Shown here piece by piece: positions 20,801 through 29,303 of a stretch of 64,000 nucleotides of DNA (position 1 is its first letter; each line of letters opens with the position of its first letter). This DNA is from Gracilaria domingensis. Its lineage: Eukaryota > Rhodophyta > Florideophyceae > Gracilariales > Gracilariaceae. The translations under genes and the position numbers were made by a program. The notes below the pieces were generated by a model. The model did not search any database. It was given only the letters and a program-made list of their open reading frames with translations, and was not told the DNA's origin. The DNA is taken from assembly GCA_022539475.1 (NCBI GenBank), contig VCMS01000091.1, forward strand, positions 62,001-126,000, written 5' to 3'.

Positions 20801-22455
20801 TTCGGAGCCACAATACGTTTGTCGCGGGCTTGGCACATGAGCAACATTTCGCACAAGGTGCCGGATCCCTTACGCAGCACATCATCAGGGTTGAGCGGGA
20901 TAATGTTGCACAAGGAGAAGATGAAAGGATGCACATACTTCATGTACAGATAATACGTACACACGGCATCGGACACTGAGTATTTCGCCATCTCGTCCGG
21001 TCGTTCGATCGCAGCTGCCATCATCTCCTCCGGCGGAATTTCTTCCGGCTCAAAGCCGAGAAGCACTCGGGTAACAGCCTTCAAGCCACGGGATCCCTGA
21101 GGAAGATACGAATCTCGATTGACCCAATGAAAGACATCCATATGAACTGCAGACCTTCCATCGGTGTGCTTGATGTTTCGAAGGTCGGTTTCACATCGAA
21201 TACCAATCTCTTCGCTCATGTCCATACCCAACATGGACGCACGAGTCTCCACAAAAGGCCAGTCAAAAAAGTCGCCATTGAAGGTGACGAACACCCTCGG
21301 AGCAGCAAGTCGGACCTCGCTGAAGAACCTTTGCAACAAGCTCTTTTCATTCGGCTCATTGTACAGCTCAAAGTGGCCGTGATACTCCGGATGCGGTCGG
21401 TATTCAAAGTCCTCAATGTCCTTTGACACAACCTCGCGGTTAATGCCCAAAAAGCCCTTGCCGTCAACCATCCACGAAATCATCATCACCTGATCGCCCG
21501 CCTCTGCATCCGGAAACTTCAACGGCTTCTTCGTACATTCGATATCAAAGGCAAGCACAACGGGGGACGCTCGCTCCACAATCTCAGAAAGGCGAGTGAG
21601 ATGGGCGCTGAAAAAGTCGTTGGCTCGGCCCTCATTCATGTCGGGGTCCAGCTGCACATCAAGCTGCTCCTCGTCACGCAGGTCATCCATGTTCGACTTT
21701 GGGCGTTGCTGATTGCCTCCTCCAGGAGTGACGCTGTACCAGTAGCCGACATTGATCTTGTTATCAATCGCCAGTCGATTGACGGCGGCCACATCATACT
21801 CCCTCATCTCCAAAACAGCATCCAGAGGATCCGAAGGCGCGGCAAACGCATCGTCGCCCTCCACATTAACGGCAGCGTTCCTCTTATTGCGCTCCGTATT
21901 CCTGTCAATAATTGGCGTGAGTGACTTTCGCAACGAGAACAGCTCCGCCGACGTACGCGCGTCCACCTTGAGAAAAGGGCGCCCCTGATCCGTGAGCGCC
22001 AGGTGATTCGGCGCCGAAATATCCTCCAGCCTGACGACGGACACGTCGGCAACCACATCCACAAACTGTCGCCGCAGCGCAATCTCCACCTCCCGCAACA
22101 GCGAAGGCACCACGGCCAGGTACAGGTACGGGCGCGCAATAATGGAGGCGCGAAAGTCGGACGCGCTCGCATCGTCCGTGATGAAGAACAGGTCGACGGC
22201 CTGCACCGGCTTGTTGGTGAGCGGCTCCTCAATGACGGTGGGCACCATGTTGAGCAGCCAGCCGACGCGCGCGGCGGACCCCGGCGGCAGCTGCTCGAAG
22301 CCCATGGCGGCATCCTGCAGCAGCTGCGTCGCGCGGCGCTGCTTGTGCGCGACGGGCTGCGCGCCGGCGCTGAGCGCGCGGTCCGCGCGGTCCGCGCGGT
22401 CCGCGCGGAAGGCGGCGCGATACGGGCGCCGACTACGGTTGCGAAAGTTGCCCAT
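14887..22455 (-). CDS. POLE: DNA polymerase epsilon catalytic subunit
   Basis: Leading-strand replicative polymerase, 2522 residues from MGNFRNRSRRP; the open frame extends further but only through low-complexity GC DNA. Exonuclease motifs are intact: DIECTK (303-308), NGDFFDWPF (about 393) and YSVSDAVCTYYL (about 492). Family B polymerase motifs follow: A, HLDVSAMYPNI (about 660); B, NSFYGYVMRKGARW; C, ELDTDG (about 920). Cys residues in AQCAACDFNGMSEC match the Pol epsilon iron-sulfur site. The long second half is the inactive-polymerase region. The C-terminus keeps two zinc-binding clusters (CTYC...CEYC and CRKC...CNC), which bind the B subunit. It is intronless and uninterrupted over 7.5 kb. 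It is divergent from the alpha-galactosidase gene and has an E2F-type site upstream. Confidence 0.97.
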   Translation of the reverse strand: MGNFRNRSRRPYRAAFRADRADRADRALSAGAQPVAHKQRRATQLLQDAAMGFEQLPPGSAARVGWLLNMVPTVIEEPLTNKPVQAVDLFFITDDASASDFRASIIARPYLYLAVVPSLLREVEIALRRQFVDVVADVSVVRLEDISAPNHLALTDQGRPFLKVDARTSAELFSLRKSLTPIIDRNTERNKRNAAVNVEGDDAFAAPSDPLDAVLEMREYDVAAVNRLAIDNKINVGYWYSVTPGGGNQQRPKSNMDDLRDEEQLDVQLDPDMNEGRANDFFSAHLTRLSEIVERASPVVLAFDIECTKKPLKFPDAEAGDQVMMISWMVDGKGFLGINREVVSKDIEDFEYRPHPEYHGHFELYNEPNEKSLLQRFFSEVRLAAPRVFVTFNGDFFDWPFVETRASMLGMDMSEEIGIRCETDLRNIKHTDGRSAVHMDVFHWVNRDSYLPQGSRGLKAVTRVLLGFEPEEIPPEEMMAAAIERPDEMAKYSVSDAVCTYYLYMKYVHPFIFSLCNIIPLNPDDVLRKGSGTLCEMLLMCQARDKRIVAPNKHHGSAIGKLTEDGHVLESETYIGGHVEAIRTGIYRSDLPLSFDIDVSALDDLEKTLDDTLRFAITVENKTPVEDVTNYEQVRAQILKELHALRAKPRRTELPRIYHLDVSAMYPNIILTNRLQPHAIVTPAQCAACDFNGMSECQREMEWTWRGEHFPASRGEAEMIQRRTAHEQRDAELRAAAEAAKSAENEDDDGRYTSRYRKRNSPVKNLRTSRDSSAIPNFNDEEARKDALFRSRLKEYCRRNYSKTVETRVVPKTATVCQRENPFYVDTVRAFRDRRYEYKGLLKKQKKLKAEAKKSGDVDALKSAEKLVVLYDSLQLAHKCILNSFYGYVMRKGARWYSMEMAGVVTNTGGLIIRRAREFIDKVGLPLELDTDGIWCVLPTSFPENFSFTTESGKKISINYICSVFNADVADNFTNHQYQDLVDPETLEYEQRSECSILFEVDGPYRAMVLPASLEEGKSIKKRYAVFNDDGSLAELKGFEIKRRGELKLIKEFQGEIFKRFLEGNSISGCYKQVGVTCNKWLDIITSKGKGLTDSQLLELLVEQNNMSKPLQEYLQAGQKSCAITCAGRMQEFLGSEIVKDKGLATMYVIARKPEDTQVTSRAIPVQIFEFQKEVVRKRLLRKWMKSADNEGLELRELLDWDYYKGRLANAILKIVSIPAALQAVDNPVPRIEYPPWLVKKCKELADVRKQQKVSSFFSALPKGQRAHISGKSLRDAVDDTDRLGIDDIEDLPIGSWTAARVAKRRAKAVVTRRLRNERVTLKKARSVGFHPDELLLRRNAIDPDERATQARNAMLQLIRASHPSIRSDYSGWVRYAKRIWRAQRAIRVQRYAGKRSIAQVSDDETEGDAEEEDSEASKSAEKPFGGESFARKFGLRRPRKRHRSSDITSMDYAPSNFVVDLRRSAAPYDFFRRKNVPLIGSGISWQTVAVSPVVESPGEFRLWVLPVKKESNRFETGQLYSIPLHVKRILYLNSKTKEVPDIPGASCGTVRGVTLPRSRAVHHLFRVQVCEERFQQSDKDVTSLLTDAGTVDSVYGTQRPLDYEILVTLGTLCAPRKAAVASMSSKQLLRKGLSLDDIVPRNPEAVPYLQERRSMSAETVLHQAFLYGSHAVDGTSRALYAFVAPDAKIVHIVVVTPTEGVSFNVKRIWKNILKERREQGEGNSDEDSTKSTLSLDSNFTLTAVRTRQEAWAELHRLLSNLRSGPRLSDKLRSTGLKTIVLAQWPAMDTAMATNAMFGSSGKKVDLRKKLSALQECIPATRSYPLIRVPNNAEDGNYLPVGWEHRATTTALSRYADITDWLPNQLLLSRFAGIPIGNMSLTDVHAQALDVLVGRELINRDHILWASTSSQPDLGGLEEDDCNLQNEMISVPEVTNPGSYRTICIDTELSNLSIATILSSSYVNQVEGTDLAFDAAADASAKAIRTAASSSSGPSTASGGNDETFGRKRVAPLDEMASSAPAFNVLKDLVRNWDKIASQESNGEIASVARSLLDHLNRWTRSESSLLFDPALSRFLGWLVKKVFRQLIGELKNLGASVVYASSSRLILATPKTHTFDGLRYAGFLEKTIKEKPLFRHIRFHPVIGVYAGLLFVDRFNYGALPAPEESTILTGEVTQTQRTNANRKRTYASQDIPFARMEWDFPRYLPLPIAVLWSQVVEEFIRRPIIQRCVSEEAEYVEEVEDNTTGSDENDSAAEAEKKHKKKLRLRPRGDGFAEEVKWLVRGLTTQLLEKVHEMREKTPSLVFPQVPSALSSVKEGKRNPALEFIRSLCHVLSLDSSSTEEVADMRRSLLQLLGVREFATEAKFVDPAAPVLLQDVICTYCNAVVNLDVARDSRLWTDEQREEQDEELQGHSKLLWACEYCGNSYDVRRIEMELMRIAQKLYTAYQVQDLICRKCRMVKRENMTSHCNCSGSPFELVVDSTSLRKQLYAFRSVAEFHRFEFLLETVSWMYDSVAVVEELQ

Positions 22456-22630
22456 TGCGGCGTTGCGCGACAGCGAGGAGGGGGGGGGGGGTGGGGGTGG
22501 GGGCGTGCGCCTTGGGCGCGTGTGTATCGGCGCAGCGCCGCGCGTCGAGCGGCGGCGAGCGGCGCGCGCGCGCGCGCGCGCTCGGCGCTGCGATGGCGCG
22601 CCCGTCAGCACGACCGTTTCGCTTCTGTCG

Positions 22631-22644
22631 TTTTGGCGCCAAAA
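22631..22644. promoter_or_regulatory. Palindromic E2F/DP-type site in the POLE promoter
   Basis: TTTTGGCGCCAAAA is a perfect palindrome containing the E2F consensus TTTGGCGC on both strands, about 180 bp upstream of the POLE start. E2F control of replication genes in S phase is known in plants, algae and animals. The function here is inferred from motif and position. Confidence 0.6.
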
Positions 22645-22652
22645 ACAGGCGC

Positions 22653-22720
22653 CACAGCTGGCGCCGTCGCACAGCTGGCGCCGTCGCACAGCTGGCGCCG
22701 TCGCACAGCTGGCGCGCGCG
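22653..22720. repeat. 17-bp tandem repeat, four units, in the POLE/alpha-galactosidase promoter
   Basis: Unit CACAGCTGGCGCCGTCG repeats three times exactly, with a fourth copy diverging at its end. Each unit carries CAGCTG (an E-box) and the palindrome GGCGCC. It begins directly after the E2F-type site. Confidence 0.85.
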
Positions 22721-23310
22721 CCGCGCGCCGCGCGCGTGCGCCGCGCGCGCCGCGTGCGCGCGCGTCTGATTCAGCAAGGCATTGGCGCACGCGCGCGGCG
22801 CGCGCTCCTTCCACTCGCGGCGGCCGCTTTCAGTGTTTCTCCGGCCGCGCATACAGCTGAGCTGTCAGCAGCGAAGGTGCAGTTTCTCTGCTGCGTCATG
22901 CTCCGCGCCGCAGCCTCGCCCTCTCCCCGCCGTGCGGCGCCGGGTTTTATCCGCGTAGCGGCGCCGCGCGGTGTTTCCACTCGCGCGCGCGAGCCGGGCG
23001 GCGGCTCTTCTACTCAGCGTGTACCGTTGTGTGCGGGCCCGGTAGCCCGCCGATCGCTGTCGCCGCCGCTTTTGTTGTTGAGGTCGCCTTGCGCGCGCGG
23101 CCCCCTGTCGTCGCGTTGTCCATCGTGCTCTTGCGAGCTTGTTGCCTCGTTGTTGGGCTAGCCACGCACCCGACGCCCGTCGCATTTAAGCGCCCGTTGC
23201 GCCCGCTCTAGCTCCCATTGCCGCGCTCCCCCCCTCCGCGCCTCCGCTCCTTCCCCTGCTCGTGCGATCGATCGCTTCGTCGCACCGAAGCGTTCGTTCT
23301 CTAATAGATC

Positions 23311-26300
23311 ATGTCGAGAGCCGTCATGAATAGCCACCAAGCGCAGCCTGCGCTCGACGCAAAGGTGCTGGATGAGCCCGGTGTGTACTACGACGGCAAT
23401 CTTCGTCTCTTTCGTCTCCGTTGCAAGAATTCCCTCTACATCTTTCGCGTCGACGATGCCAGAAATCTCGAGCATTTGTATTGGGGCATGCCGTTGCCAC
23501 CGGGCGATGACATCACCTATCTCATTCGATCCCATGTCCCGACGCCCTTTGATCCCAAGGGCACCATATCCCTCGCCAAGGTCATGGGACTCGATGAGCT
23601 GGACGACATTGACAATGTGCAGGACCTCTCCGAAAAGTGGAAGGTGTATACCAAACAGCGCGACGAGGACGATCCGGAAAGCGATAAGCGCAGCCGTCGT
23701 CTAGAGAATGCTTCATGGCGTCTCTGGCATCGTGAGCGCAATCGAGGAGGTGATCTCAATCGCGATCTCTCCGATAACACTGTTGCACAGGCTTTACAGA
23801 TGCCCAAAGGTGCGCCGCCACCATCGGAGGCCGCCGAGGAGCAAACGCATGCCTCTCCTGAAGAGGTGCAGCAGGAGACGTTGCCAGACCGGCCAAGGCC
23901 GCGTCCAGGTCGCGGGCAAGGTCTAGGCATGAGGAGATCTGCTGGTGCCGCTAGTATGGTCAATGTTGCTGCACTTGGTCGTGATGCTTCCTCCACGGTT
24001 CTTACCAGACCTGCCCAGGGAATCCCCCAGTCGCAGCCGCCCGCGGTCGACAGGACGGAGCGCCTCCCCGGGTCGTCTAGTCCGAGGATCATGCCTCGTG
24101 TCCCTAGTTCGATCTACAGTCCTATTGGTGGCTCCTTCGGTGATCTTACTTTGCCGGAGCAAGTCACCAATTGGGGAACTTTGGATCCCGAGATATTGGG
24201 TAAGAATACCAAGCTGCTGGAGTTTTCTGATCAGGGTACTGGCGATTACCGCAACCCTTCGTTTAAGGTCGCCTTTTCTTCAGATGGATCATCGGTGTGT
24301 CCGATCGAATACAGGAAACATCGCATTGTGGAAGGCAAAGTTTTGATGCCGCCGCCTATGCCAGCGATTTACACCGATACCACGGAAGAGGCCACCACGC
24401 TAATTGTGGAAATGGAGGACACCCTTACCGGCCTGAAGTTTTTGCTGCACTATACGGTTATGCACGACTATGATATTATCACTCGTCGCACTGTCGTGAT
24501 TAATTCTGGAAAGGATCCCGTCACTTTGAAGCACATTGTGTCTGGTACCTTTGACTTTGATGCCGAGTCGCAGTACTACATGACACATCTTGCCGGAGGT
24601 TGGGCGCGAGAGCGAGACATTATCACCCAAAAGTTGGATTACGGTACGCAGGTTGTCAAGTCCAACAGAGGTGCAAGCTCTCATCAGTTCAATCCTCATA
24701 TTGTGATTCATCCTGAGGAGGAAGCGACTGAAGATCATGGCGATTGCTTCGGGTTTACTTTGGTGTATTCTGGTAACTTTGCCGCCACCTGTGAAATTAC
24801 AGAGTACGGCCGGCTTCGCGTGAACATGGGTATCAACCCGGATGATTTCACCTGGTATCTGGATACCAATAAGATAACCAATACTTTCCATACGCCAGAA
24901 GTGGTCATGTCGTTCAGTAACGAAGGTATGGGAGGGCTCTCGCGCACTCTACACAGAGTATTCCGTGAGCGACTTATTCCACGGACGTGGAGGTACTCGG
25001 TTCCACCGGTACTGATCAATACGTGGGAAGCTGCGTACTTTGATGTAAGTCATGAGGTTGTGGTCGAGATTGCACGTGCGGCACAAAAGAGCAACATCGA
25101 GATGCTCGTGCTGGACGACGGATGGTTTGGAGAGCGGAATAACACGCAGAGTGGACTTGGGGACTGGCACCCCAATCTGACCAAGTTCCCTCTAGGACTC
25201 AGGGGTATTGCGCGGGCGGTGAATGACATTGGCCTAATGTTTGGCATCTGGGTGGAGCCTGAAATGGTTTCGCTGAACAGTCAGCTGTACCGCGCTCACC
25301 CCGACTGGTGCCTGTGCGTTCCGACGAGAGATCGAACCACTGGTCGTAATCAGCTGGTGCTCGACTTTTCTAGAAAGGTTGTGCGTGACCACATCTACGA
25401 GCAACTGTACGATATGCTGAGCACGGCCAATATTGAATACGTCAAGTGGGATATGAACCGACATTTGACCGAGGTGTTCTCCCAGGAATGGCACAAGGAA
25501 CGGCAGGGCGAGATTGCGCATCGATTCATTCTGGGCGTGTACGAGGTGTTTGGACGACTGACTGAGGCGTTCCCCAAGGTGCTGTTCGAAAGTTGCTCTG
25601 GCGGTGGCGGGCGTTTCGACGCCGGCTTCCTGTATTTCTCGCCGCAAATCTGGACGTCTGACAACACGGACGCGCTGTCACGAACGTCGATCCAGTACGG
25701 CACGTCTCTGGCGTACCCGTGTTCAGCGATGGGATCGCATGTGTCGGTGGTGCCAAACCATCAGACGCTTCGCTCGACGCCGATGAAGACGAGGTCAGTG
25801 GTGGCCCTGTCTGGAACGTTTGGGTACGAGCTTGATCCGCGGACTTTTACGGCGGATGACATCAACGAGGTGAAGGGATACATTGACCTGCATAAACGGC
25901 TGGCGCCACTGGTTTATCAGGGCGATATGTACCGGTTGTGGTCGCCGTTCAAGTCAGACTCGGCGGCGTGGATGTTTGTGTCGCGCGACAAGCGACATGC
26001 GGTGGTGATGGCGATCAACGTGCGGCGTGTGGTGGGGCGCTTGCTGCCGCGACTCAAGCTGAGGGGGCTGGAGCCGGACACGACGTATCTCGTGGAGGAG
26101 CTTTGTCCTGGGACGGTGGTGAGGAATAATGATACGGGCGCGATTGAGTATATGCCGGGTGGGGTTTATCAGTACGGGGACGCGCTGACTGTGACGGGCA
26201 AGACGCTGAGGGATGCTGGGTTGCCGGTGAAATTTATTTTCGACGCGGATTCGGTCATGTTCGAGCTGACTGCGACAGCGCGCAAGGACAGCAAGGTGGA

Positions 26301-26331
26301 CTTTGTGTTCTCGGACGGGGTGGCGAACTGA
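23311..26331 (+). CDS. Alpha-galactosidase, glycoside hydrolase family 36
   Basis: Hydrolyses terminal alpha-galactosides; in red algae the likely substrate is floridoside, the main low-molecular photosynthate. The product is 1006 residues, against about 730 for bacterial GH36 enzymes. The catalytic nucleophile is the Asp in YVKWDMNRHLT, and the acid/base Asp lies in WTSDNTDALSR. SCSGGGGRFDAG and WVEPEMVSLNS are further family signatures. The extra length is a polar, Pro/Gln/Arg-rich insertion at about residues 110-250 inside the N-terminal beta-sandwich, interrupting 'YLIRSHVPTPFD' and the 'IYSPIGGSFGDL' region. No signal peptide is seen, so a cytosolic enzyme is likely. Start: the first of two close Met codons. 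Confidence 0.95.
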   Translation: MSRAVMNSHQAQPALDAKVLDEPGVYYDGNLRLFRLRCKNSLYIFRVDDARNLEHLYWGMPLPPGDDITYLIRSHVPTPFDPKGTISLAKVMGLDELDDIDNVQDLSEKWKVYTKQRDEDDPESDKRSRRLENASWRLWHRERNRGGDLNRDLSDNTVAQALQMPKGAPPPSEAAEEQTHASPEEVQQETLPDRPRPRPGRGQGLGMRRSAGAASMVNVAALGRDASSTVLTRPAQGIPQSQPPAVDRTERLPGSSSPRIMPRVPSSIYSPIGGSFGDLTLPEQVTNWGTLDPEILGKNTKLLEFSDQGTGDYRNPSFKVAFSSDGSSVCPIEYRKHRIVEGKVLMPPPMPAIYTDTTEEATTLIVEMEDTLTGLKFLLHYTVMHDYDIITRRTVVINSGKDPVTLKHIVSGTFDFDAESQYYMTHLAGGWARERDIITQKLDYGTQVVKSNRGASSHQFNPHIVIHPEEEATEDHGDCFGFTLVYSGNFAATCEITEYGRLRVNMGINPDDFTWYLDTNKITNTFHTPEVVMSFSNEGMGGLSRTLHRVFRERLIPRTWRYSVPPVLINTWEAAYFDVSHEVVVEIARAAQKSNIEMLVLDDGWFGERNNTQSGLGDWHPNLTKFPLGLRGIARAVNDIGLMFGIWVEPEMVSLNSQLYRAHPDWCLCVPTRDRTTGRNQLVLDFSRKVVRDHIYEQLYDMLSTANIEYVKWDMNRHLTEVFSQEWHKERQGEIAHRFILGVYEVFGRLTEAFPKVLFESCSGGGGRFDAGFLYFSPQIWTSDNTDALSRTSIQYGTSLAYPCSAMGSHVSVVPNHQTLRSTPMKTRSVVALSGTFGYELDPRTFTADDINEVKGYIDLHKRLAPLVYQGDMYRLWSPFKSDSAAWMFVSRDKRHAVVMAINVRRVVGRLLPRLKLRGLEPDTTYLVEELCPGTVVRNNDTGAIEYMPGGVYQYGDALTVTGKTLRDAGLPVKFIFDADSVMFELTATARKDSKVDFVFSDGVAN

Positions 26332-26832
26332 GAGTGGAGGTGTGGCCGGGGGTGGGGAGGCATATAACTATACGTCTAACATGATTGGTTGGGGTTGTGT
26401 GTAGCGTAGTGGAAGAGCATTGCTCGCTGTGAGCGCTGTTCTCCGACGCGGATGTACGCGGGTGCGATGAGCCGGTGGGCGATGCGCACGCGCGTAGACA
26501 CTGGCGAGGAGGTTGCAGCGACGTCGTCGTACTGTACGAAGCCATAGATAAAGGGGAATGAGATAGATTGTCGGCGAGGGAGATGAGGCAGATATGCGCG
26601 ATGCGGGCGTCGATTCGATGGCGACGCGTCGCCTCGCTGGCGGCGCGCGCTTTCCCGAAAGTTTCTAGCACAAACTTTCTACGCGGCCACGCCTTTTCGC
26701 CGCCACGTGCACAGCTGGCACGCTCGGTCGCCCACGCGCCGCAGCGCCCCTTGGCATCGCCTCCTCGGCCGTCGCCGCCCACCCCCCCGCCGCGCTGGGC
26801 CGCCGTCCACCAGCGCCCGCGGCAGCACCACC

Positions 26833-27267
26833 ATGGGGAAGAGAAAGCGCGCCACCAAGCCGCTGGCCAGGAAGAAGGTGCCCAAGCTGGAGAAGGTGTT
26901 CAACTGCCCGTTCTGCGGCCACGAGGAAAGCGTGGAGTGCCACATCTCCAAGACCGAGAACGTGGGCCGCATCGAGTGCCGCCTGTGCGGCGTGCGCTAC
27001 TCCACCACCGTGGGCAGACTGGAGGCCGAGATCGACGTGTACTACAAGTGGATCGACGCGTGCGACGCGGCCAACCGCGCGGCGGGCGCCGCCGCGGACG
27101 GCGAGGAGCACGACGGCGAGGCGGAGCTGGACGTGCGCGCGCGCGGCGGCAAGCGTTTGTCCGAGCTGGATGAGGACGGCGAGGACGATTTTGAGCGCGA
27201 TGGGCGCGCCAAGGAGGGCGTCAAGGTGCTGGTGGACGACGACGACGTCGACGACGAGGCTTTGTGA
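26833..27267 (+). CDS. Transcription elongation factor Elf1 homologue
   Basis: Small zinc protein that travels with RNA polymerase II. The product is 144 residues from MGKRKRATKP, the family's invariant basic N-terminus. The zinc ribbon has CPFCGHEE, then CRLC, followed by GVRYSTTVGRLEAEIDVYYKWIDACD, which matches the family core closely. The acidic tail (about residues 85-144, ending DDDDVDDEAL) resembles yeast Elf1 and is absent from the shorter animal ELOF1. The ATG context is CCACC-ATG-G. The gene is compact and convergent with the neighbour at 27326. Confidence 0.96.
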   Translation: MGKRKRATKPLARKKVPKLEKVFNCPFCGHEESVECHISKTENVGRIECRLCGVRYSTTVGRLEAEIDVYYKWIDACDAANRAAGAAADGEEHDGEAELDVRARGGKRLSELDEDGEDDFERDGRAKEGVKVLVDDDDVDDEAL

Positions 27268-27325
27268 GGATGGCGGCTGCTCATCGAGAAGCACGCAATG
27301 TGTTTATGTGTTTACAAGCACGCTG

Positions 27326-28393
27326 TTAAAGCAGTTGGCTCTCCGCTTTGAACGCCAGCGTCACGGCGTCGCTCAGCGCGTTGGCGCCGCAGCTGACGTT
27401 GAGTCGCCTGCTGTGCACGTCGCGCCACACGCGGCGCAAAAGGTGGTAAAGCTCGCCGCGCGCGTCGCGCACAAACTGCGCCTCGCGTCGGACCATGGCG
27501 TTGCGCTCCCTCAGCCGGCGCAGCTGCTTGGCGACCTTCTTGCGCAGGCGCATGGTAAAGCGCGCCTGGCGCTCCTTGGAGTACGAGCCGTTGCGCAGCG
27601 CCTTGATGAGCAACGCGTCGGTCTCATACTGCCTCATCTCCGCGAACAGCGCGTCGCGCGCGTCCTTGACGGCCTCCGGGCTGGTGCGCACGACGAGCTG
27701 CAGCGTGTCGTTGTGGCGCTTCCAGAAGCGCACGTGGCGCGCAAAGTCGTCGTTCTCGAACGTGAGCCGCTTCACCTCCTGCTGGATCACGCGGTAGTCC
27801 ACCGACTGCACGTACTGCACCAGCCGGCTGTACTGCGCGCGCACGTTGAGCGCGTCCGCAAACAGCGCGTCCACGCGCTGCAGGCGCTGCAGCGCGTCGC
27901 GGTGGTAGCGCACCATGGCGTCCGACACGCGCATGGCCGCAAACTGCGCGCGCGTCTGCGCGCGCAGCCGCTGCGCGCGCCGCCGCGCGTCGCGCAGCCG
28001 CGCCGCCAGCGCCGCCAGCGCGGCGCGCGCGCCGCCGCGCGGCGCGGCGCGCAGCAGCCCGCACGCGTGCTCGAAGAAGGCCGGCACGCAGTCGTTGGCC
28101 ACGCAGCGGATGTACGCGTCCCACGGCCACACCGCCGCCGTCAGCGGCAGCGCGCGCCCGCAGCGGCGCGCCAGCTCGCGCACGCGCGCCAGCGGCGCGC
28201 ACGAGCGCGCGCACTGCGCGCACGCCGCGCCGCCGCAAAGCGCCTCTTGGCTCCCCACCGCGCGGCGCGACGCCCACGCGCGCGACGTGAGCGCGCGGCG
28301 CGGCGGCGACGAGCGGCGCGGCGCGAACGGCGCGCCGCAGAGCAGCAGCAGCAGCAGCAGCAGCAGCGAGAGCGAGAGCGAGCCGCGGCTCAT
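27326..28393 (-). CDS. Secreted or lumenal Arg-rich coiled-coil protein, unknown
   Basis: The product is 355 residues. The N-terminus MSRGSLSLS followed by about ten Leu is a clear signal peptide. Its hydrophobic core is encoded by a CTG trinucleotide run. After a Cys-containing segment (CGGAACAQCARSC...C), the rest is helical, rich in Arg, Ala and Leu, with heptad-like spacing, and carries an N-glycosylation sequon (NGS). No family is recognised. It shares a very GC-rich ~0.9 kb upstream region with the SAPS gene, transcribed the other way. Confidence 0.65.
   Translation of the reverse strand: MSRGSLSLSLLLLLLLLLCGAPFAPRRSSPPRRALTSRAWASRRAVGSQEALCGGAACAQCARSCAPLARVRELARRCGRALPLTAAVWPWDAYIRCVANDCVPAFFEHACGLLRAAPRGGARAALAALAARLRDARRRAQRLRAQTRAQFAAMRVSDAMVRYHRDALQRLQRVDALFADALNVRAQYSRLVQYVQSVDYRVIQQEVKRLTFENDDFARHVRFWKRHNDTLQLVVRTSPEAVKDARDALFAEMRQYETDALLIKALRNGSYSKERQARFTMRLRKKVAKQLRRLRERNAMVRREAQFVRDARGELYHLLRRVWRDVHSRRLNVSCGANALSDAVTLAFKAESQLL
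28340..28367. repeat. CAG/CTG trinucleotide repeat inside a signal peptide
   Basis: About nine CAG units on the plus strand encode Leu on the minus strand, forming the hydrophobic core of the signal peptide of the 27326-28393 gene. Confidence 0.85.
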
Positions 28394-29303
28394 GGTGCAG
28401 TCAAGTGTGCGCGACGGCGGCGCGCCAGCCAGCGCGCAGCGCGCAGACGGCCGCGGGCTTATAAGGCGCGGCGCGCGCGGCGGCAGCCGCAGCCGCAGCG
28501 GCGGCGCCGGCGGCGCGGCGCGCGGCGGCGGGCGCGGCGGGCTGCAACGGGCGCGCCAAATGCAGCGGCGCGGCGCAGCGGACGGCGGCGCGCGGCGGCC
28601 GCGGCGGCCGCGGCGCGGCGCCTCGCGAGTGCGCGGCGGCGCGACGAGCGGGCGCGCAACGTGGCGCGCGCGCCGCGCGCACGTGGCGGCAACTCATGGC
28701 GCGCGCGCGGCGGCGGCCGTGGCGCATCTGTCAGCCGCGCGGCCGCGCGCAGTGCCGTCGGTAGCCGACGTACCAGCGCAACGGCTTCTGCGCCGCGCGC
28801 CGCGCGCGCCTTCCATCCGCGCGCCTGCGCTCTTTTCTGCCGCTTGCCGCCCCCCACGCGCGCGCGTCCCACTTCCCCCCCTCCTCCCTCCCCCCCCCTC
28901 CTCCCTCCCCCCCCCTTCCCCCCCCCACCTCCTCCTCTCCCCAAATCCCCGAGCCGCTCCCCCGCTCCGCTCCGGCTGCGCTCTCCCTTTCCCACCACGC
29001 CCCACCCCCGGGTCTCCCCGCCCGCGCGCCTCGCGCGTGCGACCCTGCCTGCCAGCGCGCCCAAATCGTCCGCGCGCGCCCGGCCGACAGCGCCTGCCGA
29101 CCCGTGCCGCCGTCATCGTCGCGCGCCGCACGCGTCACCCCCGTTGTCCCCCTCCGCTCCCCTCTCGCCGCCGCCGCCGCCGCCCCCCCCCCCCCCCGCC
29201 CCCCACCCCGCGCGCGATCATTTTGTGGCTGCTCGCGGTTGTTCCGTTGCTGGCGGCGTTCCCGGCGGCCCGAAGGGCGTTTGTGGCAGTTCACCGATCG
29301 CTC
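28394..29303. promoter_or_regulatory. Divergent GC-rich promoter region
   Basis: About 900 bp between divergent starts. The left half is dominated by GCGC/GGCGGC; the right half (about 28850-29210) is a C-rich, strongly pyrimidine-biased leader with long C runs before the SAPS start. Long ORFs across it are composition artefacts. Confidence 0.5.

Noticed and set aside
26395..26470. tRNA-like D-arm (TAGCGTAGTGGAAGAGC)
   Set aside because: No anticodon stem of proper length and no TTCGAA T-arm follow at the right distance; it is 3' flank of the alpha-galactosidase gene.
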